Notes: a model not told the origin generated them from the letters alone. Shown: positions 34,423 to 42,480, counted from the first letter of the stretch. The stretch: DNA of 64,000 bases from Pseudomonas batumici (GCF_000820515.1 NZ_JXDG01000048.1:1-64000); one strand, 5' to 3'. Made by a program: numbers and translations.

Positions 34423-35459
34423 GAAGGATTCTCTGTCGGGAAGGAAATGGAAGTCGGCGCCGGGTGCGCCGAGGCGGTCTGCCGGTACAGCTCGGCGGCC
34501 ACACCGTCTGCCGCCATGACCCGCTCATGGGCGGTCTTGAGCGCGTGATAGGGCAACGCCGGGAACAGGTGGTGCATCGCGTGATAACGCTGGGCCAGGG
34601 GTTCGAACAACTCGATCCAGCCGCCCTGGCGGGCATGGGTGGTGGAGTCGCTCAATTGCCATTGCAGCGAAACAGGATGACCGGGCGAGGCGTAGCGGTG
34701 AGCCAGCCAGGTACGGAACATATTGATGAACAGCACGCCGTAGATCACCGCGAGGAACCAGCCGATCCGGTTCCAGGGCAACAGCGCACTGCCAGCGGTG
34801 ACCACCAGGGCCCAGGCATACAGGCTGGTCAGGCCTTCGAGCAGACGGTTGTAAGCCTGGCGGGCGGACAGCCGCGCCGGGTTGTTGCGGTAGGCGGCAT
34901 GCAAGGTCACGGCGCTGTAGCGCTCGACCACCAGCCGCCGCAACGCCGGCAGGCACCAGGACAACGGACCGACCAGGGCGAAGCGCACCCACAGCAACAA
35001 CGGGGTCAACAGCGTGCCCAGCGTCAAGGTCACCATGCTGCTGGCGAAGCGCCGTTCGAACGGCAGGTATTCCGGGTCCTGGCGGGTGCCGTAGCGGGCC
35101 AGCGTGTGATGATCCATATGGCTGAGGTAGAGGAACGACGGCAGCAACAAGGGGATGCCGCAGGTCAGGTTCCACGCCAGGTTGAATCCGCGCACCGCGC
35201 GCCTGGGCATATGGCTGAGCTCATGGATGAACATCGCGCAGCGATACAGGGTGAAGACCGCCACCAGGTAGCACCCGGCCTGCAGCCACGGGCCGGCAAT
35301 CTCCAGCACGGACAATGCCGCCCAGAAAGCCGCGATGTTCACGCCGAAGTCCAACCAGTAGCGCCAGGGCTGATGAGCGCGCAGGTCGTCGACCAACGGG
35401 CGCAGGGACTCGATAAAGCCACGCTCGCCCTGCCCGCTCGCTGCCGGTTCGCGCTTCAA
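34419..35459 (-). CDS. Membrane fatty acid desaturase
   Basis: A 346-residue integral-membrane desaturase with the three His boxes: HELSH (79-83), HMDHH (114-118) and HAMHH (293-297), which bind a di-iron centre. The start is not an ATG in this reading: a TTG overlaps the previous stop codon as TTGA, matching the ATGA overlaps elsewhere in the operon, with GGAAA a few bases upstream; another TTG lies 12 bases earlier. A longer frame runs back through the preceding gene and is not believable. It should insert a double bond in a long acyl chain of the cluster product. Confidence 0.87.
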   Translation of the reverse strand: MKREPAASGQGERGFIESLRPLVDDLRAHQPWRYWLDFGVNIAAFWAALSVLEIAGPWLQAGCYLVAVFTLYRCAMFIHELSHMPRRAVRGFNLAWNLTCGIPLLLPSFLYLSHMDHHTLARYGTRQDPEYLPFERRFASSMVTLTLGTLLTPLLLWVRFALVGPLSWCLPALRRLVVERYSAVTLHAAYRNNPARLSARQAYNRLLEGLTSLYAWALVVTAGSALLPWNRIGWFLAVIYGVLFINMFRTWLAHRYASPGHPVSLQWQLSDSTTHARQGGWIELFEPLAQRYHAMHHLFPALPYHALKTAHERVMAADGVAAELYRQTASAHPAPTSISFPTENPS

Positions 35460-36478
35460 GGACGTTTCCAAATCACACCGTCCAGATAGAAGTGGTGGAG
35501 AACGACGATCAAGGGCAGCAAGCCGACCGAAGGCATTTCCAGGCTCAGGACCAACAGGCTGGCCATCCCGAGGCTGGCGAACCAGATCCAGGGCCGCTCG
35601 CCCATCTGCCTGACCCAGCGATGGCCGGTGCCCAGCAGACCCGCCGGCACCGGCTGGTCGCTGGTCCTGCGCAAACCGGCCTGCACGGTCGAGGCGCAAA
35701 CCAGGTGGTATTGCAAGGCATGGATACTGGTACCGATCAGGATCAGCGCGTAAAGATCGCCCACCAGCAGGTAGGCCGCGTTGTACAGCCCCAGCGAGAC
35801 CGCCAGCATCACCTGCACGAACCTGGGCAAGGCCTCGCCGCGCAGGCCCTCACGCCATTGCATGACGATGAAGCGCAGGGTCACGATGGCGAACACGGCA
35901 TAGGCCAGGACGGCCCAGATCGGCCCGATCGGTGGCGTGGGGATGGTGATATTGGCAAAGGGCAACGCCTGCCCGAAGAGCTGGTAGTCACCGAAATGAA
36001 AGCCGCCATGGCTGATCCGGTACAACAGGGGCGCGGCGAAACCGGCCAGCACCATCGTACGGATCGGCGTGGTCGAATGCCGGTAGCCGGACTTGCGCGC
36101 ATACAGCGCGGCCACGCCGAAGTGTTGCTTACACACGTGATACGGTTGCCAGTACACCCAGATCGCCACCAGCCAGGCAAAGGCACCGAACGCATACAAC
36201 CCGAAACACAGGGCACCGATCAGCCCCAGGCTGGCCCAGAAGCGCACCTTGTGTCGCTGGTATTCCAGCGGTTCGGCGAGCAGCCGCACGTGGGTGTGCA
36301 GTACATGGGGCACATCCAGGAACAGGGCGAACAGCAAGGCACCGATCAGAAAGGCCGGACCGTGCAGGATCGCCAGCAACAAGGCCACGGAAATCAGCGG
36401 TCCACCGATCAGGATGGCCAAGGTGTCGGCCCTGGCACTGATGAACCAGCCAGGCGCTTTATTGGGAATACTGGACAT
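35456..36478 (-). CDS. Histidine-rich polytopic membrane protein, unknown
   Basis: A 340-residue protein with about eight hydrophobic helices and an unusual set of conserved-looking His residues: His58, His61 and His63 (DVPHVLHTH), His114 and His119 (QPYHVCKQHF), His253 and His258 (SIHALQYH), and the C-terminal pair His328-His329 followed by Asp333 (LHHFYLDGVIWK). The placing within or next to membrane helices suggests a metal centre like that of desaturases or carotenoid-cleaving Blh/Brp proteins, but the boxes fit neither. It lies between the first ACP gene and the desaturase, so it may act on an ACP-bound chain. No function is claimed. Confidence 0.75.
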   Translation of the reverse strand: MSSIPNKAPGWFISARADTLAILIGGPLISVALLLAILHGPAFLIGALLFALFLDVPHVLHTHVRLLAEPLEYQRHKVRFWASLGLIGALCFGLYAFGAFAWLVAIWVYWQPYHVCKQHFGVAALYARKSGYRHSTTPIRTMVLAGFAAPLLYRISHGGFHFGDYQLFGQALPFANITIPTPPIGPIWAVLAYAVFAIVTLRFIVMQWREGLRGEALPRFVQVMLAVSLGLYNAAYLLVGDLYALILIGTSIHALQYHLVCASTVQAGLRRTSDQPVPAGLLGTGHRWVRQMGERPWIWFASLGMASLLVLSLEMPSVGLLPLIVVLHHFYLDGVIWKRP

Positions 36479-36490
36479 GTTCGACGCCCC

Positions 36491-36757
36491 TCAGATGGCT
36501 GGAGACAGGTCGAATACGTTCGCCTCGTCGAGCAGTTCCGCCAACTCGCCCAAGGTGGTCAGGCCGTCGATGGGCTCGGCCGGAATGCTCATCTCCAGGC
36601 GCCCGCGCAGCTCGGAGAGCAAGGTCAGTTGGCTGAGGGAGTCCAGGCCCAGATCGAGCAAGGCGTCACCGGGTTGCAAGGGCAAACTGCTCAAGTGGGC
36701 CGGCAAAATGCCTTGCAGCGAAAGACTACGAATCGTCTGGCAAATAACGTCGAACAC
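36491..36757 (-). CDS. Acyl carrier protein (first of the cluster)
   Basis: An 88-residue carrier protein with Ser40 in LLDLGLDSLSQ for phosphopantetheine. The best start is a GTG: AAGGAG lies six bases before it. An ATG 15 bases upstream would place this site inside the coding sequence and has no site of its own. It follows the acyl-AMP ligase gene by about 40 bases, so it is the probable acceptor of the activated fatty acid. Its C-terminal helix is acidic (LAELLDEANVFD). Confidence 0.85.
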   Translation of the reverse strand: MFDVICQTIRSLSLQGILPAHLSSLPLQPGDALLDLGLDSLSQLTLLSELRGRLEMSIPAEPIDGLTTLGELAELLDEANVFDLSPAI

Positions 36758-36798
36758 AAGTGCTCCTTGCACGCATGCAATCCGTGCAGCTGGGTGGG

Positions 36799-38499
36799 TT
36801 AAACGGAAAGAGAGGTCTGGGTCGCGGCGACGCTGCTCAATTCGCCGCCGAGGTAGCGTCGACAGAGGGCCTGGCGTTGAATCTTGCCGCTGGTGGTCCT
36901 GGGGAAATCCGCGCGCCGGATCAGCACCAGGTCATCGACCTGGACACCCGCATGCCGGACCGCCGTACGGGCCACCTCGCGACGCAGATCGTCCAGTTCG
37001 CGTCCGGCCAGCGCGTTGCTCGCCATGACCACCACCACGCTTTCCCTGGCCAGGCGGCCGTCGATGCAGGAAAAGGCGGCGACCGAACCCGCGGCCAGCC
37101 CGAGCGAGCTTTCCAGGGCCCATTCGATGATCTGCGGGCTGACGTTCACGCCGGCCCGCGTGATGAGGTCCTTGGTGCGCCCGGTGATATAGATTTCGTC
37201 GTCGAGCAGGAAGCCCAGGTCGCCGGTGCTGTACCAGTCGCTGCCCTGGCGGCGTACCGGCTCGACCTTCAGGTACTGGCTGATCACCGAGCTTCCGCGA
37301 ATTTCGATATGACCCAGGCTACCCTCGCCCAGCGCGAGCCCGTGCTCATCGGCGATGCGCAACTCGACCCCATCGACCACCTTGCCGTTACCCAGGTACG
37401 CGGCGGAACCGGGAGCCCCTTCGCCCAGCTCGATGACTTCGCCGAGGGCATGCAAGGCGCGGGTATCCAGCCAACGTACGCGCAGCGACTGCCCCGGCGG
37501 ATTGAGGGAAACCGCCACCACGGCTTCGGCCATGCCATAGGCCGGTTGCAACACCCCGGACTGCAGGCCATGGCAGGCGAATGCGCTTTCGAACTGGCGC
37601 AGATGGTCATGGAACACCGGCTCGGCCCCCACCCAAGCGTAACGCCAGGCGGACAGATCCAGCTCACCGTCACGCACCCGCCCCGCCAGACGATTGAGCA
37701 GGGCAAAGGCCGATGTCGGCGCCGGCGACAAGGTGCCTTTATAGCGCGATAGCGCCTGCAGCCAGGCGAGCGGTTGCCGGGAGAATTCACGCGTCGGCAT
37801 CAGGACCAGATCGATGCCGCACCACCAGGCCAGGGTGATCGCCGACAGCCCCATATCGTGGTGCAACGGCAGCCAGCTGACCATCCGGTCGCTCGGGCTG
37901 ACCGCGACCCGTTCGGCAATCGCCTGGCAATTGGCACTGAGCATTGCCTGGCTGATGCACACGGCCTTGGGCAGTCCGGTGCTGCCTGAAGTGAACTGCA
38001 GAATGGCCTGGTCGGCGGGGACACAACGCGCCGGCTCATGCAGTGCTTGCACGTTGCCCAGCGCTTCGCCCAGCGCGACATCGGTCAGGACCCGGCTTGC
38101 CCACTCCTGGGACAACTGTTGCCGGACAGGCTCACTGCCGAGAATCAGGGCCGGCTCGATCAACTCGAGCATGCCGTTCAAACGACCGTCATCGGGCTTG
38201 CCGGAAGACGTGCCCAGTTCATGGGGCAACAGGGAAATGGCCAGGCCTTCGGCCCAGGCCGCCAGTGTCATCGACAGCACGTCAAAGCCGGACGCCAAGG
38301 CAATGGCAACCACCTGCCCACGCTGGAGGGCACGTTGACGCAGCACGCTGCGCACTTGCGCAACGCGCTCGAGTAATTCGCAGTGGTTGATCGAGACAGC
38401 CGCATCCTGCGTCAGAACAGTCGTTTGACGAGAATGAGAATCGGTAGCGAATTTTTCGAACAGACACAAACAGGTAGGCTGGACTATTCCATTAGCCAT
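36799..38499 (-). CDS. Fatty acyl-AMP ligase / acyl-ACP synthetase
   Basis: A 566-residue adenylate-forming enzyme. The P-loop-like TSGSTGLPK is at 170-178, SWLPLHHDMGL at 208-218 is typical of fatty acyl-AMP ligases, the hinge region with YSTGDLGFL follows, and the catalytic Lys is in TTSGKIQRQ near the C-terminus. It should activate a free fatty acid and load it on the ACP encoded next. The start ATG at MANGIV has AAGGAG ten bases upstream; an in-frame start 57 bases earlier would sit on the promoter. It is the first gene of the 15-gene operon. Confidence 0.9.
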   Translation of the reverse strand: MANGIVQPTCLCLFEKFATDSHSRQTTVLTQDAAVSINHCELLERVAQVRSVLRQRALQRGQVVAIALASGFDVLSMTLAAWAEGLAISLLPHELGTSSGKPDDGRLNGMLELIEPALILGSEPVRQQLSQEWASRVLTDVALGEALGNVQALHEPARCVPADQAILQFTSGSTGLPKAVCISQAMLSANCQAIAERVAVSPSDRMVSWLPLHHDMGLSAITLAWWCGIDLVLMPTREFSRQPLAWLQALSRYKGTLSPAPTSAFALLNRLAGRVRDGELDLSAWRYAWVGAEPVFHDHLRQFESAFACHGLQSGVLQPAYGMAEAVVAVSLNPPGQSLRVRWLDTRALHALGEVIELGEGAPGSAAYLGNGKVVDGVELRIADEHGLALGEGSLGHIEIRGSSVISQYLKVEPVRRQGSDWYSTGDLGFLLDDEIYITGRTKDLITRAGVNVSPQIIEWALESSLGLAAGSVAAFSCIDGRLARESVVVVMASNALAGRELDDLRREVARTAVRHAGVQVDDLVLIRRADFPRTTSGKIQRQALCRRYLGGELSSVAATQTSLSV

Positions 38500-38527
38500 T
38501 TTTGTCGCTCCTTGACACAGGCCGCGC

Positions 38528-38556
38528 AATCTACAGATTGTCCGACAATGGGTCAA
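38528..38556 (-). promoter_or_regulatory. Sigma70-like promoter of the lipid operon
   Basis: On the minus strand TTGACC (38551-38556) and TAGATT (38528-38533) are separated by exactly 17 bases. The predicted start of transcription is near 38521, about 20 bases before the first start codon. It is the only good promoter seen before the operon. The remaining part of the 350-base gap to the SPFH gene holds a hairpin (CCGCC/GGCGG near 38700) and a near-palindrome TTCTCAGAATGAGA near 38655, but no gene. Confidence 0.65.
38537..38549. promoter_or_regulatory. 13-bp palindrome in the promoter spacer (candidate operator)
   Basis: ATTGTCCGACAAT is a perfect 6+1+6 inverted repeat that fills most of the spacer between the -35 and -10 elements. 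A protein bound here would block RNA polymerase, so a TetR- or MarR-like repressor is the likely reader. No regulator gene lies in the operon or beside it, so the reader must be encoded elsewhere. Confidence 0.6.
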
Positions 38557-38846
38557 TATGGCTTTTCAATATCACCGAAAAAAATGACTGTCAGGTCACG
38601 GTGGCCCAGACGGGATAGCCCGCCGACGACGGTTTGCGCTCTGGTCTGAGAGTGGTTTCTCAGAATGAGACCGGTCAAATGGTTATCATGTCGAGCCGCC
38701 GACAAGGGCGGCCCGACAGGTGTCCGGGACCATTGCGGTCAGCGAGGCCGCCTGCAAAACCATTGGCCATGTTAACGGGGAGCAGTCCCTGAACACGCCG
38801 GCAGCGCGTCCAGGGATGGCTTGCCCGTTCATCAAAGGAACGAAAT

Positions 38847-39719
38847 ATGACCCGTAATATGATCGGCAGCGCGGTGGGGGGTGCAGCCGCACTGATCCTG
38901 CTCATCGTGTTTTTTGGCAGTTGGTACACCGTGGATGAAACCGAGCGCGGCGTGCTCCTGAGAAACGGCGCGCTCGTCGGCGTGGTGGACCCGGGACTGT
39001 CGTTCAAGACGCCGTTTATTGAAACGGTGAAGCTGATCAGCACCCAGAGCCAGGTATCGGCGTACGAGAACCTCCAGGCCTACAGCAAGGACCAGCAATC
39101 GGCGCAGCTCAAGGTCTCGGTCTCCTGGCACGTCGCGCCCTCCGATGTCGCCAAGGTGTACACCCAGTTCAAGGATATCGAGGGCATCCGCGACCGCCTG
39201 ATCAGTCGTCAGGTACCGACCCAGGTCGAGAACGTCTTCGGCCAGTTCAACGCCGTGGCCGCCGTGCAGAACCGCGTCCAGCTGGTCAGTGACATTTCCA
39301 TGGCGATCAAGGCGGCGATCACCGGGCCGGTGATTATCGACAGCGTGCAGGTCGAGAACATCGACTTCAGCGACGCCTATGAGAAAGCCATCGAGGCCCG
39401 CATGGCCGCCGAAGTCCAGGTCAAGACCCGCGAACAGCAACTGGCGACCGAACAGGTCCAGGCACAGATCCGCGTGACCCAGGCACAAGCCGAAGCCGAT
39501 GCGCAACTGGCACAGGCCAAGGCCGATGCCCAGGCCACCGAACTGCGCGGTCGGGCCGAAGCCGAGGCGATCAAGGCTCGGGCCCAGGCACTGGCGAGCA
39601 ACCAGAACCTGGTGGAGTTGACCAAGGCGGAGCGTTGGAACGGCGTGCTACCGACAACAGTGCTGCCAAGCGGCTCCCTGCCCTTCATCGATGCCCGGCA
39701 GGACCGCAAGTCCGACTGA
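38847..39719 (+). CDS. SPFH/prohibitin-family membrane protein
   Basis: A 290-residue protein with one N-terminal membrane helix (VGGAAALILLIVFFGSWYTV), an SPFH domain (VPTQVENVFGQF...VENIDFSDAYEKAIEARM), and a long Ala/Gln/Glu-rich coiled coil (AQAEADAQLAQAKADAQA). SPFH proteins form ring assemblies in membranes and act as scaffolds or protease regulators. AAAGGA precedes the ATG. It is divergent from the lipid operon, so the two share the upstream gap, but a role in lipid export is not shown. Confidence 0.9.
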   Translation: MTRNMIGSAVGGAAALILLIVFFGSWYTVDETERGVLLRNGALVGVVDPGLSFKTPFIETVKLISTQSQVSAYENLQAYSKDQQSAQLKVSVSWHVAPSDVAKVYTQFKDIEGIRDRLISRQVPTQVENVFGQFNAVAAVQNRVQLVSDISMAIKAAITGPVIIDSVQVENIDFSDAYEKAIEARMAAEVQVKTREQQLATEQVQAQIRVTQAQAEADAQLAQAKADAQATELRGRAEAEAIKARAQALASNQNLVELTKAERWNGVLPTTVLPSGSLPFIDARQDRKSD

Positions 39720-39736
39720 CTGCAGGAGCAGGCCTA

Positions 39737-39780
39737 CTCGCGATGGGCGTCAAGGATGACGCCCTCAGGCTCATCGCGAG
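39737..39780. repeat. REP-like hairpin between convergent genes
   Basis: CTCGCGATG and CATCGCGAG at the ends enclose GGGCGTCA/TGACGCCC in the centre, giving a two-step hairpin. It lies between the convergent SPFH and FMN-reductase genes and shows a different REP core from the elements at 4.5 and 7.2 kb. Confidence 0.7.
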
Positions 39781-39783
39781 CCA

Positions 39784-40344
39784 TCAGACGTCGACCGGCT
39801 GCTTCTCCGGGACCCGACTTTTCTCATCGATCCAACCCTTGAAGGCTTCCAGGGCTGAAACGATTTGTCGGCGAATCTGCGGGTCCACGGCAATCTCCGC
39901 CTCCCCCATCTCTTTAGCCAGCAAATTCACAGTGATCGATGCCGACTCGACTAGATTCGCCGACATCGTATCCAGCACCAACCTGAGCGCCGCCTGCGCA
40001 TGACTCGCCCGTGGCGATGCATTGAACAGCGCCACCGGCTTGCCGGGAAACTCGTGACTGGCAACGAGCCAATCCAGCGCGTTCTTGAACGATCCCGGAA
40101 TGCCGCGCGCATACTCAGGGCACGAAATCAGGATGCCATCCACCCGACCGATCCGCTCGCGCAACGCCACAACGATCGCCGGAGGATTGTCAGCCAGGTC
40201 CGGGTCGAAATGCGGCAGTTGCCCCACGTCCAGATAATGCTGGATCGACACCCCTTCAGGGCTGAGTCTCTCGGCGGCGCGCAGTAGCGAGCTGTTTGAA
40301 GAGGCTGCCCGAAGGCTCCCGGAAATTGCCAGTATCCGTACCAT
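39784..40344 (-). CDS. NADPH-dependent FMN reductase (ChrR/YieF type)
   Basis: A 186-residue flavodoxin-like reductase. The FMN-binding SGSLRAASSNSSLL loop is at the N-terminus and the PEYARGIPGSFKNALDW segment, typical of the family, is in the middle. Members reduce quinones, chromate or azo dyes with NAD(P)H. It appears monocistronic, convergent with the SPFH gene, with no clear ribosome site stronger than GGGGAT near the ATG. Confidence 0.9.
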   Translation of the reverse strand: MVRILAISGSLRAASSNSSLLRAAERLSPEGVSIQHYLDVGQLPHFDPDLADNPPAIVVALRERIGRVDGILISCPEYARGIPGSFKNALDWLVASHEFPGKPVALFNASPRASHAQAALRLVLDTMSANLVESASITVNLLAKEMGEAEIAVDPQIRRQIVSALEAFKGWIDEKSRVPEKQPVDV

Positions 40345-40610
40345 TGATATCCCCGCTACAACCGAAACGCCCTGGAAAGAAAAGCCCGCTCAATGGCGGG
40401 CGCTTGGAAACTCTGCACTCATGAGCGCATTGTCCGGGAGTCCACGCATATCGGCCAGGGCTGAAACAGAGACTAAAGAGGGAGGAAGGTCAACCAACTG
40501 AATGTGGCGGTATTTCAAGAGCGCTGCGGATCGGCCGTCAAGCCGCCGCAGATGACAGTCCAGCCAGTACGGATCTGATGAGCCGAGAACACTTGCTGAA
40601 CCCAAGATGC
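40345..40610. other. Intergenic stretch without a supported gene
   Basis: About 265 bases between the FMN reductase start and the tRNA terminator. A 77-codon minus-strand frame overlaps the terminator, has no ribosome site and no recognisable protein, so it is not called. No repeat or further structure was recognised. Confidence 0.5.
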
Positions 40611-40641
40611 AAAAAAGGGTCAACCTCTCGGTTGACCCTTT
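40611..40641 (-). terminator. Intrinsic terminator of the first tRNA-Val gene
   Basis: AAAGGGTCAACC pairs perfectly with GGTTGACCCTTT over 12 bases around a four-base loop, and the minus strand then has six T residues. It stands about 30 bases after the tRNA 3' end. Confidence 0.9.
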
Positions 40642-40669
40642 CTGACCGCCCAGCAGAGCGGATTTTGTT

Positions 40670-40746
40670 TGGTAGGCGCGATTGGACTCGAACCAACGAC
40701 CCCCACCATGTCAAGGTGGTGCTCTAACCAACTGAGCTACGTGCCT
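40670..40746 (-). tRNA. tRNA-Val (anticodon GAC)
   Basis: The minus strand reads AGGCACGTAGCTCAGTTGG at the 5' side and ends in the T-loop GGTTCGAGTCC, acceptor and encoded CCA. The anticodon stem-loop is CACCTTGACATGGTG with anticodon GAC. Position 5 (A) faces position 68 (C), a mismatch in the acceptor stem that is also present in the second copy. It has its own promoter and terminator. Confidence 0.96.
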
Positions 40747-40759
40747 GCTGTGAGGCGGC

Positions 40760-40787
40760 ATTCTACGGAATTTCGAAGGTGTGTCAA
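40760..40787 (-). promoter_or_regulatory. Promoter of the first tRNA-Val gene
   Basis: TTGACA (40782-40787) and TAGAAT (40760-40765) on the minus strand are 16 bases apart and end 13 bases before the tRNA 5' end. A GC-rich segment lies between the -10 element and the mature tRNA start. Confidence 0.8.
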
Positions 40788-40846
40788 CCCCTTTTCTTTC
40801 CGCTAAGCCTATGAATATGCGTATTTTTTAGTGAGCACCCGAAAAC

Positions 40847-40877
40847 AAAAAAGGGCCAACCTTTCGGTTGACCCTTT
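40847..40877 (-). terminator. Intrinsic terminator of the second tRNA-Val gene
   Basis: The hairpin is nearly the same as the one at 40611-40641, with one change from T to C (GGGCCAACC) that becomes a G-U pair in the RNA and a GAAA loop. Six T residues follow on the minus strand. Confidence 0.88.
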
Positions 40878-40905
40878 CTGACCGCCCAGCAGAGCGGATT
40901 TTATC

Positions 40906-40982
40906 TGGTAGGCGCGATTGGACTCGAACCAACGACCCCCACCATGTCAAGGTGGTGCTCTAACCAACTGAGCTACGTGCCT
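40906..40982 (-). tRNA. tRNA-Val (anticodon GAC), second copy
   Basis: Identical over its 77 bases to the copy at 40670-40746, including the A5-C68 mismatch. The unit of duplication, about 236 bases, also covers the terminator and part of the leader, while the promoter regions have drifted. It is transcribed first on the minus strand but has its own terminator. Confidence 0.96.
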
Positions 40983-40994
40983 GCTGTGGGGCGG

Positions 40995-41023
40995 TATTTT
41001 GCGGATTTTCTCGCGAGTGTCAA
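40995..41023 (-). promoter_or_regulatory. Promoter of the second tRNA-Val gene
   Basis: TTGACA (41018-41023) and AAAATA (40995-41000) on the minus strand are 17 bases apart, 12 bases before the tRNA 5' end. The -35 element is the consensus. Confidence 0.78.
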
Positions 41024-41168
41024 CCCCTTTATTTTGCTAACTCTTTGAATATGCAAATTTTTTACTGAGTTCTGCAGACGCCGGCTTTTTCCCAGGGTGG
41101 CTGGCGGGGGTATTTCATCTAAGGTAGGATCAGGCCAATCGTAAAAAATATAAAACAGAGGTTGCAGG

Positions 41169-42452
41169 ATGGCGAACACTCCCTACCCCCAGTCCTATTA
41201 CGCCGCTTCGGCGAATCCGGTACCGGAACGCCCTGCCCTGCAGGATGACGTCGCGACCGATGTGTGCGTGATCGGTGCCGGCTATACCGGGCTGTCCAGC
41301 GCACTGTTCCTGCTGGAGAACGGGTTCCGGGTCACGGTGCTGGAGGCCGCCAAGGTCGGTTTCGGCGCGTCGGGCCGCAATGGCGGGCAGATCGTCAACA
41401 GCTACAGCCGCGATATCGATGTCATCGAACGCAGCGTTGCCCCCAAGCAGGCCCAGTTGCTCGGGCAGATGGCCTTCGAAGGCAGTCGGATCATTCGCGA
41501 GCGAGTCGCCCAGTACAACATCCAGTGCGACCTGAAGGACGGTGGTGTATTCGCCGCCATTACCAAGAAACAGATGGGTCATCTCGAATCCCAGAAGCGG
41601 CTCTGGGAGCGCTTCGGCCACACCCAGCTCGAACTGCTGGACGAGCGGCGCATTCGGGAGGTGGTCGGCTGCGACCAGTACGTGGGCGGCATGCTCGACA
41701 TGAGCGGTGGCCATATTCATCCGTTGAACCTGGCACTGGGCGAAGCGGCCGCGGTCGAGTCGCTGGGCGGGACGATCTACGAGCAGTCTCCGGCGGTGCG
41801 CATCGAACGCGGCGCCAACCCCGTGGTGCATACGCCCCAGGGCAAGGTCAGGGCCAAGTTCATCATCGTCGCCGGCAACGCCTACCTGGGCAACCTGGTG
41901 CCGGAACTGTCCGCCAAGTCGATGCCCTGCGGCACCCAGGTGATCACCACCGAGCCCCTGGGCGATGCGCTGGCGAAGTCGCTGTTGCCCCAGGACTACT
42001 GCGTCGAGGACTGCAACTACCTGCTGGACTACTACCGCCTTTCCGGCGACAAACGCCTGATCTTCGGCGGCGGCGTGGTATATGGCGCACGGGACCCGGC
42101 CAATATCGAGGCGATCATCCGGCCGAAAATGCTCAAGGCCTTCCCGCAGCTCAAGGATGTGAAGATCGACTACGCCTGGACCGGCAACTTCCTGCTGACG
42201 CTGTCGCGCCTGCCGCAGGTCGGCCGCCTGGGGGACAACATCTACTACTCCCAGGGCTGCAGCGGTCACGGTGTGACCTACACCCACCTGGCGGGCAAGG
42301 TGCTGGCCGAGGCCCTGCGCGGCCAGGCCGAGCGTTTCGACGCCTTTGCCGACCTGCCGCACTACCCCTTCCCCGGCGGCCAGTTGCTGCGCACGCCATT
42401 TAGCGCCCTGGGCGCCTGGTATTACACGCTGCGGGACAAGCTGGGGGTTTGA
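41169..42452 (+). CDS. puuB: Gamma-glutamylputrescine oxidase-type FAD oxidoreductase (PuuB/PauB family)
   Basis: A 427-residue FAD enzyme of the DAO/PuuB family. The dinucleotide motif VIGAGYTGLSSALFLLENG is near residue 33, GFGASGRNGGQIVNSYSRD follows, and YYSQGCSGHGVTYTHLAGK is near the C-terminus, all typical of the gamma-glutamylpolyamine oxidases. It oxidises gamma-glutamylputrescine to the aldehyde in the putrescine-to-GABA route. Pseudomonads carry several paralogs (PauB1-4), and which one this is cannot be told; no other polyamine gene is in the window. Confidence 0.88.
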   Translation: MANTPYPQSYYAASANPVPERPALQDDVATDVCVIGAGYTGLSSALFLLENGFRVTVLEAAKVGFGASGRNGGQIVNSYSRDIDVIERSVAPKQAQLLGQMAFEGSRIIRERVAQYNIQCDLKDGGVFAAITKKQMGHLESQKRLWERFGHTQLELLDERRIREVVGCDQYVGGMLDMSGGHIHPLNLALGEAAAVESLGGTIYEQSPAVRIERGANPVVHTPQGKVRAKFIIVAGNAYLGNLVPELSAKSMPCGTQVITTEPLGDALAKSLLPQDYCVEDCNYLLDYYRLSGDKRLIFGGGVVYGARDPANIEAIIRPKMLKAFPQLKDVKIDYAWTGNFLLTLSRLPQVGRLGDNIYYSQGCSGHGVTYTHLAGKVLAEALRGQAERFDAFADLPHYPFPGGQLLRTPFSALGAWYYTLRDKLGV

Positions 42453-42480
42453 ACACCCCGGCCTGTTGCAGACCTTGCCA

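Noticed and set aside
21140..38499. A complete prodigiosin or tambjamine cluster
   Set aside because: No proline adenylation, bipyrrole or condensing enzyme is present; only the fatty-amine arm is shared.
38837..39719. The SPFH gene as part of the lipid export system
   Set aside because: It is divergent from the operon and SPFH proteins occur widely in other contexts; there is no sequence link besides position.
40390..40623. A 77-codon minus-strand frame upstream of the FMN reductase gene
   Set aside because: It begins inside the tRNA terminator, lacks a ribosome site and shows no recognisable protein pattern.
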